Source: Bordetella petrii
GTDB lineage: Bacteria; Pseudomonadota; Gammaproteobacteria; Burkholderiales; Burkholderiaceae_B
Length of the DNA: 64,000 nt
Reading direction: 5' to 3'
NCBI GenBank assembly: GCA_017745595.1
Contig: WMBV01000029.1
Location: 1-64,000, forward strand
A program made the position numbers and the translations under genes. Below the pieces are notes generated by a model. That model saw nothing but the letters and a program-made list of their open reading frames with translations, did not search any database and was not told where the DNA came from. Shown one piece after another: positions 1 through 8,995 of the stretch (its first letter is position 1; the number at the start of each line of letters is the position of its first letter).

Positions 1-1
1 G

Positions 2-128
2 CGCTGGATGTGGTCCTACAATCACGAACGCCCACACATGGCATTGGGCGGCATCACACCGATACAGCGGCTGGCCATGGCTGCTTAGTTCCTACTTCTT
101 GCGCCCGTGCAAAATGGGGGCATTACCA
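2..128 (+). mobile_element. 3' end of an IS3-family insertion sequence (orfB transposase C-terminus)
   Basis: Reading from base 2 gives the last 28 residues of a DDE transposase, with the typical IS3-family tail containing YNHERP and ALGGITP, then a TAG stop at 86-88. The 40 bases after the stop end in CATTACCA at 128; ending in CA fits an IS3-type right terminus (inference, because the left end lies outside the window). The element runs off the left edge. It interrupts the polysaccharide pyruvyl transferase gene that reads toward it from the right. The family call is firm; the exact IS name and boundary are not. Confidence 0.75.
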
Positions 129-637
129 GACAATCCATCAATATTTAACGCAGCTGCAATATACGCCGATTGACAACCAACAACAGAGACGTTTTTTACG
201 CCATATTTTACGCAAAGATCCGCAGTAAATTCCCCACGTACACCGACAGTCTCGCTTCTCTCTGCAATGGCCCGAAGCAATCTCAGCGTGCGAGAATCAA
301 CATTCGCTTCGGATATGGTGTCATTGATTCCGGCATGGCAGCCAAACCCAAACGCACATACTGGCAGATCAAGTTTTTCAATAAAATCGGCTGCCCGATC
401 ATGGCCGTCTATATATTTTGGCGGCTTCTTTGTATGCAACATGGTTGCAGCGATAAGCCCTAGGTGGGTGATACGCTCTCGAACCTTCTCTATGTTTTCA
501 TCCGAACGATCTGACTTCACGTCGACTGGATCAGCAAATAACGCCCTTGCCGCGTGACCATGTACGATGTTCCCTGTATTATCGCGAGAGAGCGGGGGCA
601 AGCGCATGGGATTCCCAATAAATCCGATCTTCTTCAT
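92..637 (-). pseudogene. polysaccharide pyruvyl transferase family protein, C-terminus lost to IS insertion
   Basis: The 181-residue product starts with ATG at 637 after a good AGGAG site. It carries a GNTGNIVHG stretch near the N-terminus and a SETVGVRGEFT block followed by VKNVSVVGC, both typical of the polysaccharide pyruvyl transferase family (PF04230; WcaK/CsaB-like), which adds ketal-linked pyruvate to sugars. Complete members are usually about 300-400 residues. Native sequence seems to end at about base 129 and the last dozen residues appear to be read from the IS end, so the protein is probably inactive. It is the last gene of the leftward capsule operon. A longer TTG start at 790 is possible but has no supporting family similarity. 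Confidence 0.75.
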
Positions 638-956
638 AGCTCCTGCTTCTTTTGCATTCATATTCCGCCGATTTACAAAATTTGATAACAAGGGTTTCCC
701 AGTATTAGGTTGATTTTGCATGAAATGATCCAATTCGGATGATTTGACTGTCAGTTGTACGATCAGCCTAGATGCTCCATATACATCCAAATATAGCCGA
801 TCCTATTCGGAGCCATTATCAAAATTATTCAAATTAAAATGTTCCCAAGTTGCCGCCACGTGCCGCCTGTATTTTTCACATCAGTTCGACTACTACCTTG
901 AGCTATTCGCTCTATAAATCCATTGGCATCCACAGTTGCCCCTGAAGGCCACTCTA
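638..956. other. gene-free gap inside the capsule operon, AT-rich
   Basis: These 319 bases separate the GT4 gene from the truncated pyruvyl transferase. I see the ribosome binding site of the latter (AGGAG at about 642-646, minus strand) but no convincing gene, hairpin or promoter. A gap of this size is unusual in an operon that otherwise overlaps or nearly overlaps, so a lost gene or internal promoter is possible. Confidence 0.4.
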
Positions 957-2201
957 TTAAAAACTTCTATCAAACCACGCCAAGTGCATCAAAGCACAGT
1001 CCGCGTAGCTGGGTGGCTTCTGAATGCGGTCCGCAAAAAAACTCCACTCCTGAGTATATCCCGCTGCAAGCATTATTTTATTAGCCCAATCGTGGTTATT
1101 ACCCACACGGACGTGTATTCCGGTTTTTCCGTCTATCACCTTTTCGGCCATTCCGCCAATATCAGAGCACAGCAACGGGCGCCCGCATGCATAAGCCTCC
1201 TGAATTATCATGGGTGAGTTTTCCCACCAAATCGATGGAACCACCACCCAATCTATCATAGCCATGCGTGCTTTCACCTCACCAGCTTGATACGGACCTA
1301 CCCAAACCAAGCTTCCATCTTCTATCAAGGGTAGTCGAAGCCGATTAATTTTATCCTTATAAATTTGTGACTGGTATTCAAGGTTTGCGCCATGTACTTC
1401 AAAAACAATCTTCCTACGCTCACTCTCCGTCAACAGCGTCAGTGCCTCCAGAACCACATCCAACCCCTTAAATGGCGTGATCTGCCCGAAATAGGCAAAG
1501 CGATTACGCGTCTCGCCAACTGGCAAGGGTCGAGGTGGCGGAGGTGAATCGTCAAACTGCCCGTTTTCAATAACTTTTATTCTTTCTGGGTCGATTCCCC
1601 AACTCACGTACCGCTGTCGCAGGAATTGGCTAGGAGCGATAAATCCATCAACCATCTTGAACTGGCTCTGGAAGTAATGTTTTCGAAGCCAAAAATCGTC
1701 AACTGTTTTATCGGGGAAGCAGCGATGGCAGTCATCCAATGACTCTTGGCTGCACAATCTGGAGCCATCTGTTTTGACCATTTGCCCATTATTTCGGCAA
1801 ATTGCCATGTACTCATGCAAAGTCAGGTAGATTCGAATATCTGGATCAATTTTTTTTATGATTCGAAAATATTCCAACCCCAAGTGAGCATAATGATGGC
1901 TATGAATTATTGTCGGCTTCAAGGCCCGAATTAAATCGGCGAACCAAGTGCTCAATGACTCTTGATGAGCCGCTTTCATGCGATCCCAGTCGTGAATCGC
2001 TTGTTCCCATAGATACTCGTTCTTGTGTCGGACGCTGATTATTCCCGTAGCTCCGCGCCCGCGATCCGCCCTCCCGAGATACCACGCGGCTTCAACACCG
2101 TCTTGTTCCAGATATGCCTTGTAAAGATTGTGCGCGGCAATCTCTCCTCCTCCGAGGTTGAAATCGGGATGACCATGAGCCATGACCAGAATCCGATGCA
2201 T
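957..2201 (-). CDS. family 4 glycosyltransferase (GT-B fold)
   Basis: The 414-residue protein is a cytoplasmic retaining glycosyltransferase of the GT4 type, probably adding one sugar to the growing capsule chain. The N-terminus has HGHPDFNLGGGE, the donor-side glycine loop of GT4 enzymes. The C-terminal Rossmann half shows YFGQITPFKGLD and then PMIIQEAYACGRPLLCSDIGG with the EX7E-like glutamate, ending in a GGMAEKVIDGKTGI loop. The start at 2201 follows GGTGGAG closely; ATG at 2213 or TTG at 2219, which overlaps the upstream stop, are alternatives. It follows the GT2 gene with almost no gap, so the two are probably co-translated. The sugar donor cannot be read from sequence. Confidence 0.85.
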   Translation of the reverse strand: MHRILVMAHGHPDFNLGGGEIAAHNLYKAYLEQDGVEAAWYLGRADRGRGATGIISVRHKNEYLWEQAIHDWDRMKAAHQESLSTWFADLIRALKPTIIHSHHYAHLGLEYFRIIKKIDPDIRIYLTLHEYMAICRNNGQMVKTDGSRLCSQESLDDCHRCFPDKTVDDFWLRKHYFQSQFKMVDGFIAPSQFLRQRYVSWGIDPERIKVIENGQFDDSPPPPRPLPVGETRNRFAYFGQITPFKGLDVVLEALTLLTESERRKIVFEVHGANLEYQSQIYKDKINRLRLPLIEDGSLVWVGPYQAGEVKARMAMIDWVVVPSIWWENSPMIIQEAYACGRPLLCSDIGGMAEKVIDGKTGIHVRVGNNHDWANKIMLAAGYTQEWSFFADRIQKPPSYADCALMHLAWFDRSF

Positions 2202-2215
2202 TGCTCCACCCATTT

Positions 2216-4105
2216 TCAAACCTGGCTACTATTGATAGTCTGCGACAAGGGAAACCGCTCCGCGGCGTCTTCTATTAATTCTTTCCATCGATCGTGACGT
2301 TTTATCGCATTATAAATAGCCATATATTTTTCGATTTCGGGCTCATTGGCGGTTTGTAGTGACCACCCGCCCAACCGAGTAAGCTGCACGGTAGGCAGGT
2401 AGGCAATCGTTTTTTTTTCATTGCGTAGTTTCAGGCAAAAATCGGGCTCTTCAACCTCGGCCATCAAATAACGCGTATCCCATCCACCAACTCGATAAAA
2501 ATCCTTTTTCGCCACGAGCAGGCATGCGCTTGTAATGGCGGGTACCCTCGCCAAGCCTTGATGCGGATCTAACTCGGGGGCCAGCCCCATATTTGGGCAG
2601 TGACTGACCCAGATATCAAGCTCATCTCGCCTCACGAATTCCATGCCGGCGTGCCGAATCGCCCCTTCGGGAGACAACAGGCGCGGAGCTACTGCTCCAA
2701 TATCCGAATGCGTTTCCAGAACATCAACCAATGGCTGGATCCAGTCCGCATGCCGCGGAAAAACATCGCCATTCAGGAACAAGAGATATTCGCCGCTAGC
2801 CAGGCTTGCTCCCAAGTTATATGCCCCTGCTGTTCCACGAACGACTTTCCCCCAGGCCCAGCTCATCGGTATCCGATATATACGATACAAGGCTTCGATT
2901 TCAGGTAAGAGCCGCTCCAGAATCTGGGAATCATCTATTACATAGATCAATTCAACGTGCTTGCAAAACCAAGGGTCATCCGCGAACTCAAGGAGTTGAT
3001 GCTCCACTAAGTCAGTGCGAGCGGCTAATGGGACAATTACACTCACTTTGGGCTCAGGCACGGATTCGCCCAGAAATTTACGCATCACAGGCAAATCGAC
3101 CCAGATCTCTTGCCGACGGCAAATAATCCTTTCAATCACCACTCTATCGACCGAGGAAACTCGTTGCGTGATTTCGCCAGGGGCGGTGCCCGCACTCGAC
3201 AGCCATTGAGCTATTGCCACGGGATTTTCTGGCAAAGCGCCGAGAATCAGCTGTCCGAGCGTGTGAACACCTACCTCCGATGCCGCTTTCAAATATAGGC
3301 ATTGACCAACGCCACCGCCGTTGATATAGGCAATAAAACCGGCGCCGCGGCTGGCATACGCAAATTCTTTGCCGACAGCGTCGGCCACGTCCTGCCGGAA
3401 ACGACGATAACAATTCTTCAGCTCAAATACCCGGCCCGCTTGGTCCTCCAGCCATACAGGCGATTCGGGCATATGAACCACCCAGCCTACGACAACGCTA
3501 TCGCCCGTGATACTGGAAGTAGCGCCCGTGTCCAGAAACCCTTTAGCCGAAAAGCAGGGCCCCTCGACCGCTGGAACTTGCTTAATCAATCGACGCCATG
3601 CCGTCGTAAAAGGGCGCATTGCCAACGCGATCTCGCTGACTGCGGGTTCCAGCAGACCACTAACGACAAAGGCCTCTTCCGATACACAGGTACACTCAAT
3701 CGAATAGGCCGCCTTCGTCGCACCCTCCTTGGTCTTGCAAGTCAGTTCGATTGGGAAGTTTTTCTCGGATTTCGCAATCAACACAAACCCGATACCCTCT
3801 GCATCGCTGAGCCCCAGGTTTTTAGCTACATCGTCACGTCGAGTAGAAATTTTTCGACAAGGCAGCAAATCGCCATTCATACTGAGTTCAAAATCCTGCA
3901 ACTCGGTAATCCAACCCACGATCAATACAAGACCGCTGCTCTGTAAAGCGAGGTCTACTTTCAGCCAAATAGTGCTTCCAGTCGTTTCCCCCGCGAAGTT
4001 GACCGGCTTCGTCTGAATGGCCGGCCATGCCACTGGCGTGGTCGAGTCACGGCGCCGCATTCCTGATATGAAAAATTGACCAGTCCGCGTATTATCACTT
4101 GACAT
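2216..4105 (-). CDS. GT2 glycosyltransferase with a large unassigned N-terminal region
   Basis: The product is 629 residues. The last 270 or so form a GT2 (GT-A fold) domain: PKVSVIVPL begins it, NLGASLASGEYLLFLNGDV holds the metal-binding acidic motif, and GGWDTRYLMAEVEEPDFCLKLR is the conserved EEPDFCLR-type acceptor region. About 330 N-terminal residues have no family I can name; they may be a carbohydrate-binding or second, degenerate module. This build resembles rhamnosyl or O-antigen type chain enzymes (inference). It lies between galE (73-base gap) and the GT4 gene. The start at 4105 has only a weak ribosome site. Confidence 0.8.
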   Translation of the reverse strand: MSSDNTRTGQFFISGMRRRDSTTPVAWPAIQTKPVNFAGETTGSTIWLKVDLALQSSGLVLIVGWITELQDFELSMNGDLLPCRKISTRRDDVAKNLGLSDAEGIGFVLIAKSEKNFPIELTCKTKEGATKAAYSIECTCVSEEAFVVSGLLEPAVSEIALAMRPFTTAWRRLIKQVPAVEGPCFSAKGFLDTGATSSITGDSVVVGWVVHMPESPVWLEDQAGRVFELKNCYRRFRQDVADAVGKEFAYASRGAGFIAYINGGGVGQCLYLKAASEVGVHTLGQLILGALPENPVAIAQWLSSAGTAPGEITQRVSSVDRVVIERIICRRQEIWVDLPVMRKFLGESVPEPKVSVIVPLAARTDLVEHQLLEFADDPWFCKHVELIYVIDDSQILERLLPEIEALYRIYRIPMSWAWGKVVRGTAGAYNLGASLASGEYLLFLNGDVFPRHADWIQPLVDVLETHSDIGAVAPRLLSPEGAIRHAGMEFVRRDELDIWVSHCPNMGLAPELDPHQGLARVPAITSACLLVAKKDFYRVGGWDTRYLMAEVEEPDFCLKLRNEKKTIAYLPTVQLTRLGGWSLQTANEPEIEKYMAIYNAIKRHDRWKELIEDAAERFPLSQTINSSQV

Positions 4106-4178
4106 AGTAGACTCGAGCGAGGCCGCCAGAAGCAGGACGAAAATGCTAGTAATACACTATCCGCAGCAATTGACTGTA

Positions 4179-5183
4179 CTATACGGAAAGCGCGCGGCTA
4201 CTTTCCCAAGCCCATGCATGCTGGACAATATCCTTCAATGCAGGGTAACGCGGCTGCCAGCTGAGCTCCTGGCGCGCCGCCATGGCGTCGGCAACCAGAG
4301 AAGCCGGGTCTCCTTCACGGCGATCACCGTACTTCACGGGAACGCTTAACTCCGTCACTTGTTGCACCACATCTATCACCTGCTTGACGGAAAACCCATT
4401 GCCATTGCCCAGGTTATATCGGGCACTGCCGCATCCGGCCAGCAATTTTTCCAAGGCCAGCAAATGAGCACTGCATAGGTCGTGCACATGAATATAATCG
4501 CGGATACAAGTGCCGTCCGGAGTGTCGTAGTCTGTGCCGAAGACGGTGATATGCGGGATTCGTCCCGCGGCGGCGCGCAGCACCAGTGGAATCAGGTGCG
4601 TTTCAGGGTCATGGCGTTCACCCAGCTGCCCTTCCGGGTCGGCGCCAGCGGCATTGAAATAGCGCAAGCAGATCGATTTCAGATTATAGGCCGCATCGTA
4701 GTCTTCCAGCATTTGCTCCACGAAGAGCTTGGTCCGGCCGTACGGATTGATAGGTTGCTTTGGATGCGCCTCATTGATCGGGATTTCTACAGGGTTGCCG
4801 AAAATTGCAGCCGTCGATGAGAAAATGAATTTATCAATATTATTAACACGCATGGCTTCCAGTAAAGTATGCGTGGCATTGAAATTATTTTGGTAGTATT
4901 TTGCCGGGTCTCGAGTGGACTCACCCACCTGGATAAAACTGGCGAAATGCATTACAGCCACCGGCTGTATTGCCTTGATCGTTTGATCAATAAATTCCGA
5001 ATCCCCGAAATTTCCCGTGATCAACCGGGCGTCGCCCACAGCATCGGCGTGGCCGCTGCTCAAGTCATCGACCACTACAGGCCTATAGCCAGCCCTTCCC
5101 AGCATCTTCACCATGTGGGAACCGATATACCCTGCTCCGCCCAGCACGAGGATCGGTTGATCCGTCTGTCTCGCCTTGCTCAT
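4179..5183 (-). CDS. galE: UDP-glucose 4-epimerase
   Basis: The 334-residue short-chain dehydrogenase-type protein interconverts UDP-glucose and UDP-galactose using bound NAD. The Rossmann motif GGAGYIGSH is at residues 15-23, FSSTAAIFG at 121-129, and the catalytic YxxxK pair is Tyr148/Lys152 in YGRTK. Length and order match GalE along its whole length. GGTAAG precedes the ATG. Within the operon it sits between kpsT and the GT genes, so it should supply UDP-galactose (or the GlcNAc/GalNAc equivalents) for capsule assembly, with GalU providing the UDP-glucose. Confidence 0.93.
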   Translation of the reverse strand: MSKARQTDQPILVLGGAGYIGSHMVKMLGRAGYRPVVVDDLSSGHADAVGDARLITGNFGDSEFIDQTIKAIQPVAVMHFASFIQVGESTRDPAKYYQNNFNATHTLLEAMRVNNIDKFIFSSTAAIFGNPVEIPINEAHPKQPINPYGRTKLFVEQMLEDYDAAYNLKSICLRYFNAAGADPEGQLGERHDPETHLIPLVLRAAAGRIPHITVFGTDYDTPDGTCIRDYIHVHDLCSAHLLALEKLLAGCGSARYNLGNGNGFSVKQVIDVVQQVTELSVPVKYGDRREGDPASLVADAMAARQELSWQPRYPALKDIVQHAWAWESSRALSV

Positions 5184-5213
5184 CTGCTTACCTTAAAAAA
5201 CGTTGCCAAATAT

Positions 5214-5924
5214 TCATGCCTTGTCAAGCGCTGCCTCGCCAAGCGGCCGTTCGGTCGTTCCTGGCGATCCGACCTGTTGATAAGCCCGTATACCCTCTTC
5301 GACATCGTCAAAACACGTGACGCGGCCGTTTTCCAGCAAGGCGACCATATCGCACATTTTCCGAACCTGCCCCATGCCATGAGTAACGAGAATAATGTTG
5401 GCTTTGCCTACCTTTTCTTTGAAGGCATTAGCAGCTTTTTCTCGAAAATGCGCGTCGCCAACCGACATCGCCTCATCGATCAAATAGTAGTCGAATTCGA
5501 AGGCCAAACTCAGGCCAAATGCGACCCGGGCGCGCATCCCCGTCGAATAGGTCTTGACGGGTTCATCAAACGCCGAGCCGATTTCGGCGAAATTCTCTAC
5601 GAAATCCACGCGACGAGTCATCTCCTCACTCTCTGCGCCCAGCACACGACATACGAACTTCGTATTCTGCCTGCCCGTAAGCGACCCCTGAAAGCCACCG
5701 GACAGACCCACAGGCCAGGAGATACTTTTATCCGTAACGATGCTCCCGCTATCAGGGGCATCTAGCCCACACAGCAAACGCATCAGCGTCGACTTGCCAG
5801 CTCCATTGCGACCGATCAATGCAATATTGCGGCCTGGCGGCACTGTAAAAGAAAGATCACGAAAAACATACTTGCGCCCCTTCAAGGTCAAATATGATTT
5901 AGTGAGACTCCGTAGCTCAATCAT
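5214..5924 (-). CDS. kpsT: capsule export ABC transporter ATP-binding protein
   Basis: The 236-residue ATPase drives polysaccharide export across the inner membrane with KpsM. Walker A is GRNGAGKS at residues 38-45, the signature is YSTGM at 126-130, Walker B YYLIDE is at 146-151 and the H-loop histidine is His182. The shortened signature and overall length are typical of the KpsT/CtrD/BexA branch rather than Wzt, which carries a C-terminal carbohydrate-binding domain missing here. Its ATG overlaps the kpsM stop by four bases (ATGA), so the two subunits are translationally coupled. Confidence 0.93.
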   Translation of the reverse strand: MIELRSLTKSYLTLKGRKYVFRDLSFTVPPGRNIALIGRNGAGKSTLMRLLCGLDAPDSGSIVTDKSISWPVGLSGGFQGSLTGRQNTKFVCRVLGAESEEMTRRVDFVENFAEIGSAFDEPVKTYSTGMRARVAFGLSLAFEFDYYLIDEAMSVGDAHFREKAANAFKEKVGKANIILVTHGMGQVRKMCDMVALLENGRVTCFDDVEEGIRAYQQVGSPGTTERPLGEAALDKA

Positions 5925-6718
5925 ATAGCCACCAAATTATGGCGCCGTAGCCTGTACAACCCCAGCCCCAGAAACAAGGTTATCAATGCGACCTCAGCCG
6001 GATACGAAAAATTGATGCCATACGTTCTTGGGTAAGCCACGAAGATAGAAGATCGCAAATTGTCTACGATATGAAGATACGGATTCCACAGTATCCAGGG
6101 AAGATATTCTTGCGGAAAACTCCAAATCGGAAAAATAATACCAGAGATCAGGTAAACTGGAAGAAACATTATGCGAATAAATGATCTCGAATTGGGAAAT
6201 ATTTGCGTCCACACACAAAATATCAAGCCCAGTCCGGCGGAAAGCACGACCCCCGTAGCTAGCGCGACGAACCAAGCCAAAGGATCGTGCATGGAAATGT
6301 CATACCCAAACCACAGACCCATGGCTGACAGCATCAATACATATACGCATGCGTACAACGAAAGCTCGACGATAATACGAGCAACGAGTGTATCCAGAGG
6401 CTTGATTTGCTGATAAGCGAATAGAGCCTGATTTGCACTGACCGCATCCATCAAGCGCAAGGCCAAATTGCGCATCATGAAGAAGGGAATCATCCCGGTT
6501 AATAAATATATGGGAAAATCCATGCCTGGCACCTCGCGGGCCCGGATGGTCGAAAATATCACCATCAATATAATTACGTGCAGCATGGGCTCGAGCAGCA
6601 TCCAGAAAGCCCCCATGCGACGCGCGCCGAAACGAGTAAGCATTTCACGCAGCACAAGGGCAAATAGCACCGAGCGGAATATCTGCAGCGAGTTTCGTTC
6701 CTGCAGGGCCATATTCAT
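5921..6718 (-). CDS. kpsM: capsule export ABC transporter permease
   Basis: The product (about 265 residues) is an ABC-2 type integral membrane protein with about six hydrophobic helices. The N-terminal amphipathic stretch ALVLREMLTRFGARRMGAFW is a hallmark of KpsM/Wzm proteins. It forms the membrane channel for capsule export with KpsT. ATG at 6718 overlaps the upstream stop as ATGA; ATG at 6712 has a better spacing from GGGAG and is equally plausible. Its coupling to kpsT and its place after the large glycosyltransferase gene fit a single export and assembly operon. Confidence 0.92.
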   Translation of the reverse strand: MNMALQERNSLQIFRSVLFALVLREMLTRFGARRMGAFWMLLEPMLHVIILMVIFSTIRAREVPGMDFPIYLLTGMIPFFMMRNLALRLMDAVSANQALFAYQQIKPLDTLVARIIVELSLYACVYVLMLSAMGLWFGYDISMHDPLAWFVALATGVVLSAGLGLIFCVWTQIFPNSRSFIRIMFLPVYLISGIIFPIWSFPQEYLPWILWNPYLHIVDNLRSSIFVAYPRTYGINFSYPAEVALITLFLGLGLYRLRRHNLVAI

Positions 6719-8988
6719 TGCTCCCGCACGCACAGTGAATAATCTTCACGATGCAGGCTTAGATTAGGATTGTAATAAGGGTCACGCTTCAACAGCTCTC
6801 CCCAGCGCTTGTGCATAAAAGCGCATTCATTTTCGAATTGAAGCTGCTTGGCAGAGGTGTCATTGGACCCCCGTGTTTTCGACTCGTGATGAATCAATTC
6901 CGCATAAGGCGTCCATACGTTGCGATACCCGGCTGTCAATACGCGCAGACAAAAATCGACATCATTGAATGCTACTGCCAGATTGGCGGCGTCCATGCCA
7001 CCTACGGCCTGGTAGACGCTCTTCCTCACGACCAGCGTGGCGCCGGTCACGGCACTGACATTGTGCACTATTCGCAAGCGGTTGAAATAGCCAACATCGT
7101 CTTTTGAAGCAAATTGGTGCGCATGGCCCGCTACTCCTCCAATACCGAGAATCACGCCACCATGCTGAAGGGTGCCGTCAGGATAATACAGCTTGGCTCC
7201 TACGCAGCCCACGCCTGGACGCATTGCCTGCGATACCATCTCGTCCAGCCAGTTTGAACTCAAAACTTCAATATCGTTATTCACTAATGCCAGCACATCG
7301 CCATTCGCATGTGCAACCGCGAAATTATTGATCGCGGAATAATTGAACGGGCGGTCGTAGCGCAATACCCGAATTTTATTTGACCGATCCTTCTGCAGTC
7401 TTTCTAGATAATCCAGCGCGTCAGCCGACGATGACTGATTGTCGACAATCAGTAGTTCATAATTCGTATAAGCTGTTCGCTGCAAGATCGAATCAATGCA
7501 AGGCCTCAGGACATCCAGCGCATCTCGAGTCGGAATAATAAGGCTGACCAGCGGTGGACATGGCAGCCGCCAACATTGGCGATATAAACCTGGAGCAATA
7601 ATCTCGATATGCCCCATCCCGGACTCGCTCGTGTCGACGTGCTCCTGCAAAGCACGCCGAGCTGCCTCATAGGCATACGCCTTGCCGGCAGGGTCTAATG
7701 CAGTTGACCCTTCGATCATCCGCCAGTGATACAACACATGGGGAATATGTAATACACCTCTGCCATCAGGCAATTGGGCCAGGCAGCGCAAGATCAAATC
7801 GTAGTCCTGGCTACCTTCAAATCCGACACGAAATCCGCCTACTTGCTCGACCAAATTCCTGCTCAAAACACACAAATGCCCGAAGTAATTCTGAGAGAGG
7901 AGCAAATCGAAGGAATAGTCTGGCTTGAAGTACGGATTACAGCGCGCTCCCTCTTCATCAAGCTTATCCTCGTCGGAATAAATGATCTGAGCATCGGCAT
8001 GGTTGCGTATCGAGCGAGCGACACAGAACAGTGCATGCTCGGCCAGCTCATCATCGTGATCCAGAAGCGCTACGTATTTGCCCTGTGCCAGCGTCAGGGC
8101 AGCATTGCTCGCTCGCGATATATGCCCATTAGACTTGCAGAATACAAGTTTGACACGCGAATCACTGGCGGCATGCTGTTCGAGCACCTGTCGAACGTGC
8201 TCTTCAGTCGAGCCATCATCTGCAATGCACAGTTCCCACACCGGATAGGTCTGGCGTAATACAGAGTCAATGCACCGTTGCAGCAATCCGGCCGGCGTGT
8301 TGTATACGGGAAGCAGCACCGATATCAACGGCCAGCCATCCTGCTCCTGCCAGTGCATTTCTCCCGCCTGCGCCGCCTCGTCAGCGAAAGCTTTGCGATG
8401 GGCGAACTCTATGTTCTCGCACCATTCCTGGTAAAGAATCAGGCCAGCACTGTTGTACGCATACAAGTGCTGGTATTCATCCCATAATTCGATAGCATCG
8501 GCCGGCAACGGTTTGGCCAGCCCGTGCAACCCTCCGTCTGCTTTCGACTGGTAGCGGGGATGAATGCTGCGCAGCTTGCGCTGCATGCGATTGCATGCCA
8601 CCCACTGAGGCACTCGCCGCAGTTTGAAGTGCTCTACCATGAAGCGGCCAGGGCTGCTCAAAGGATCGAACCTGACTCGCGCCGGGCTGGACAGCCGAAT
8701 CAGGCGCTTGCCTACTCTTCCCGAACGCAATGGCAACATATAGGGATCCTCTTGCCCGGCGCCCCGCTCCATTTCAAGGTATATGCGCGCGACGGTACGT
8801 GCTGTGGGAATGCTCAGCCCGACCTCCAGCCAATACCATCCAGCGGGCAGCACACCCGTCAGTCGAAACTGCGGATCCGCTCCTTCTGCGAAAAAGCCAT
8901 GCTCATCCCGCTTGATCTGGTATGCGGGGTGCAGAGCTTCTGCCCCCCAGCGCCAGCGTACTAAGTTAACTACGGCAGAGACCACCAT
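6715..8988 (-). CDS. bifunctional glycosyltransferase with two GT2 domains
   Basis: The product is about 757 residues. After some 220 residues of unassigned N-terminal sequence comes a first GT2 domain (PLISVLLPVYNTP, IADDGSTEEHV, LLDHDDEL, EGSQDYDLILR). A second follows from about residue 480 (PLVSLIIPTRD, IVDNQSSS, ALVNNDIEVL, FNDVDFCLRV). Both keep the acidic metal motifs, so both may be active. Such tandem enzymes often build a disaccharide repeat, as in polymerising O-antigen or capsule synthases (family knowledge). ATG at 8988 lies just past the upstream stop and is chosen because longer starts run back into the export lipoprotein gene; no strong ribosome site is visible. Confidence 0.85.
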   Translation of the reverse strand: MVVSAVVNLVRWRWGAEALHPAYQIKRDEHGFFAEGADPQFRLTGVLPAGWYWLEVGLSIPTARTVARIYLEMERGAGQEDPYMLPLRSGRVGKRLIRLSSPARVRFDPLSSPGRFMVEHFKLRRVPQWVACNRMQRKLRSIHPRYQSKADGGLHGLAKPLPADAIELWDEYQHLYAYNSAGLILYQEWCENIEFAHRKAFADEAAQAGEMHWQEQDGWPLISVLLPVYNTPAGLLQRCIDSVLRQTYPVWELCIADDGSTEEHVRQVLEQHAASDSRVKLVFCKSNGHISRASNAALTLAQGKYVALLDHDDELAEHALFCVARSIRNHADAQIIYSDEDKLDEEGARCNPYFKPDYSFDLLLSQNYFGHLCVLSRNLVEQVGGFRVGFEGSQDYDLILRCLAQLPDGRGVLHIPHVLYHWRMIEGSTALDPAGKAYAYEAARRALQEHVDTSESGMGHIEIIAPGLYRQCWRLPCPPLVSLIIPTRDALDVLRPCIDSILQRTAYTNYELLIVDNQSSSADALDYLERLQKDRSNKIRVLRYDRPFNYSAINNFAVAHANGDVLALVNNDIEVLSSNWLDEMVSQAMRPGVGCVGAKLYYPDGTLQHGGVILGIGGVAGHAHQFASKDDVGYFNRLRIVHNVSAVTGATLVVRKSVYQAVGGMDAANLAVAFNDVDFCLRVLTAGYRNVWTPYAELIHHESKTRGSNDTSAKQLQFENECAFMHKRWGELLKRDPYYNPNLSLHREDYSLCVREQ

Positions 8989-8995
8989 CAGGCTG

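Noticed and set aside
638-956. TTG-initiated longer form of the pyruvyl transferase from 790
   Set aside because: The extra 51 residues lack family similarity, while AGGAG precedes the ATG at 637.
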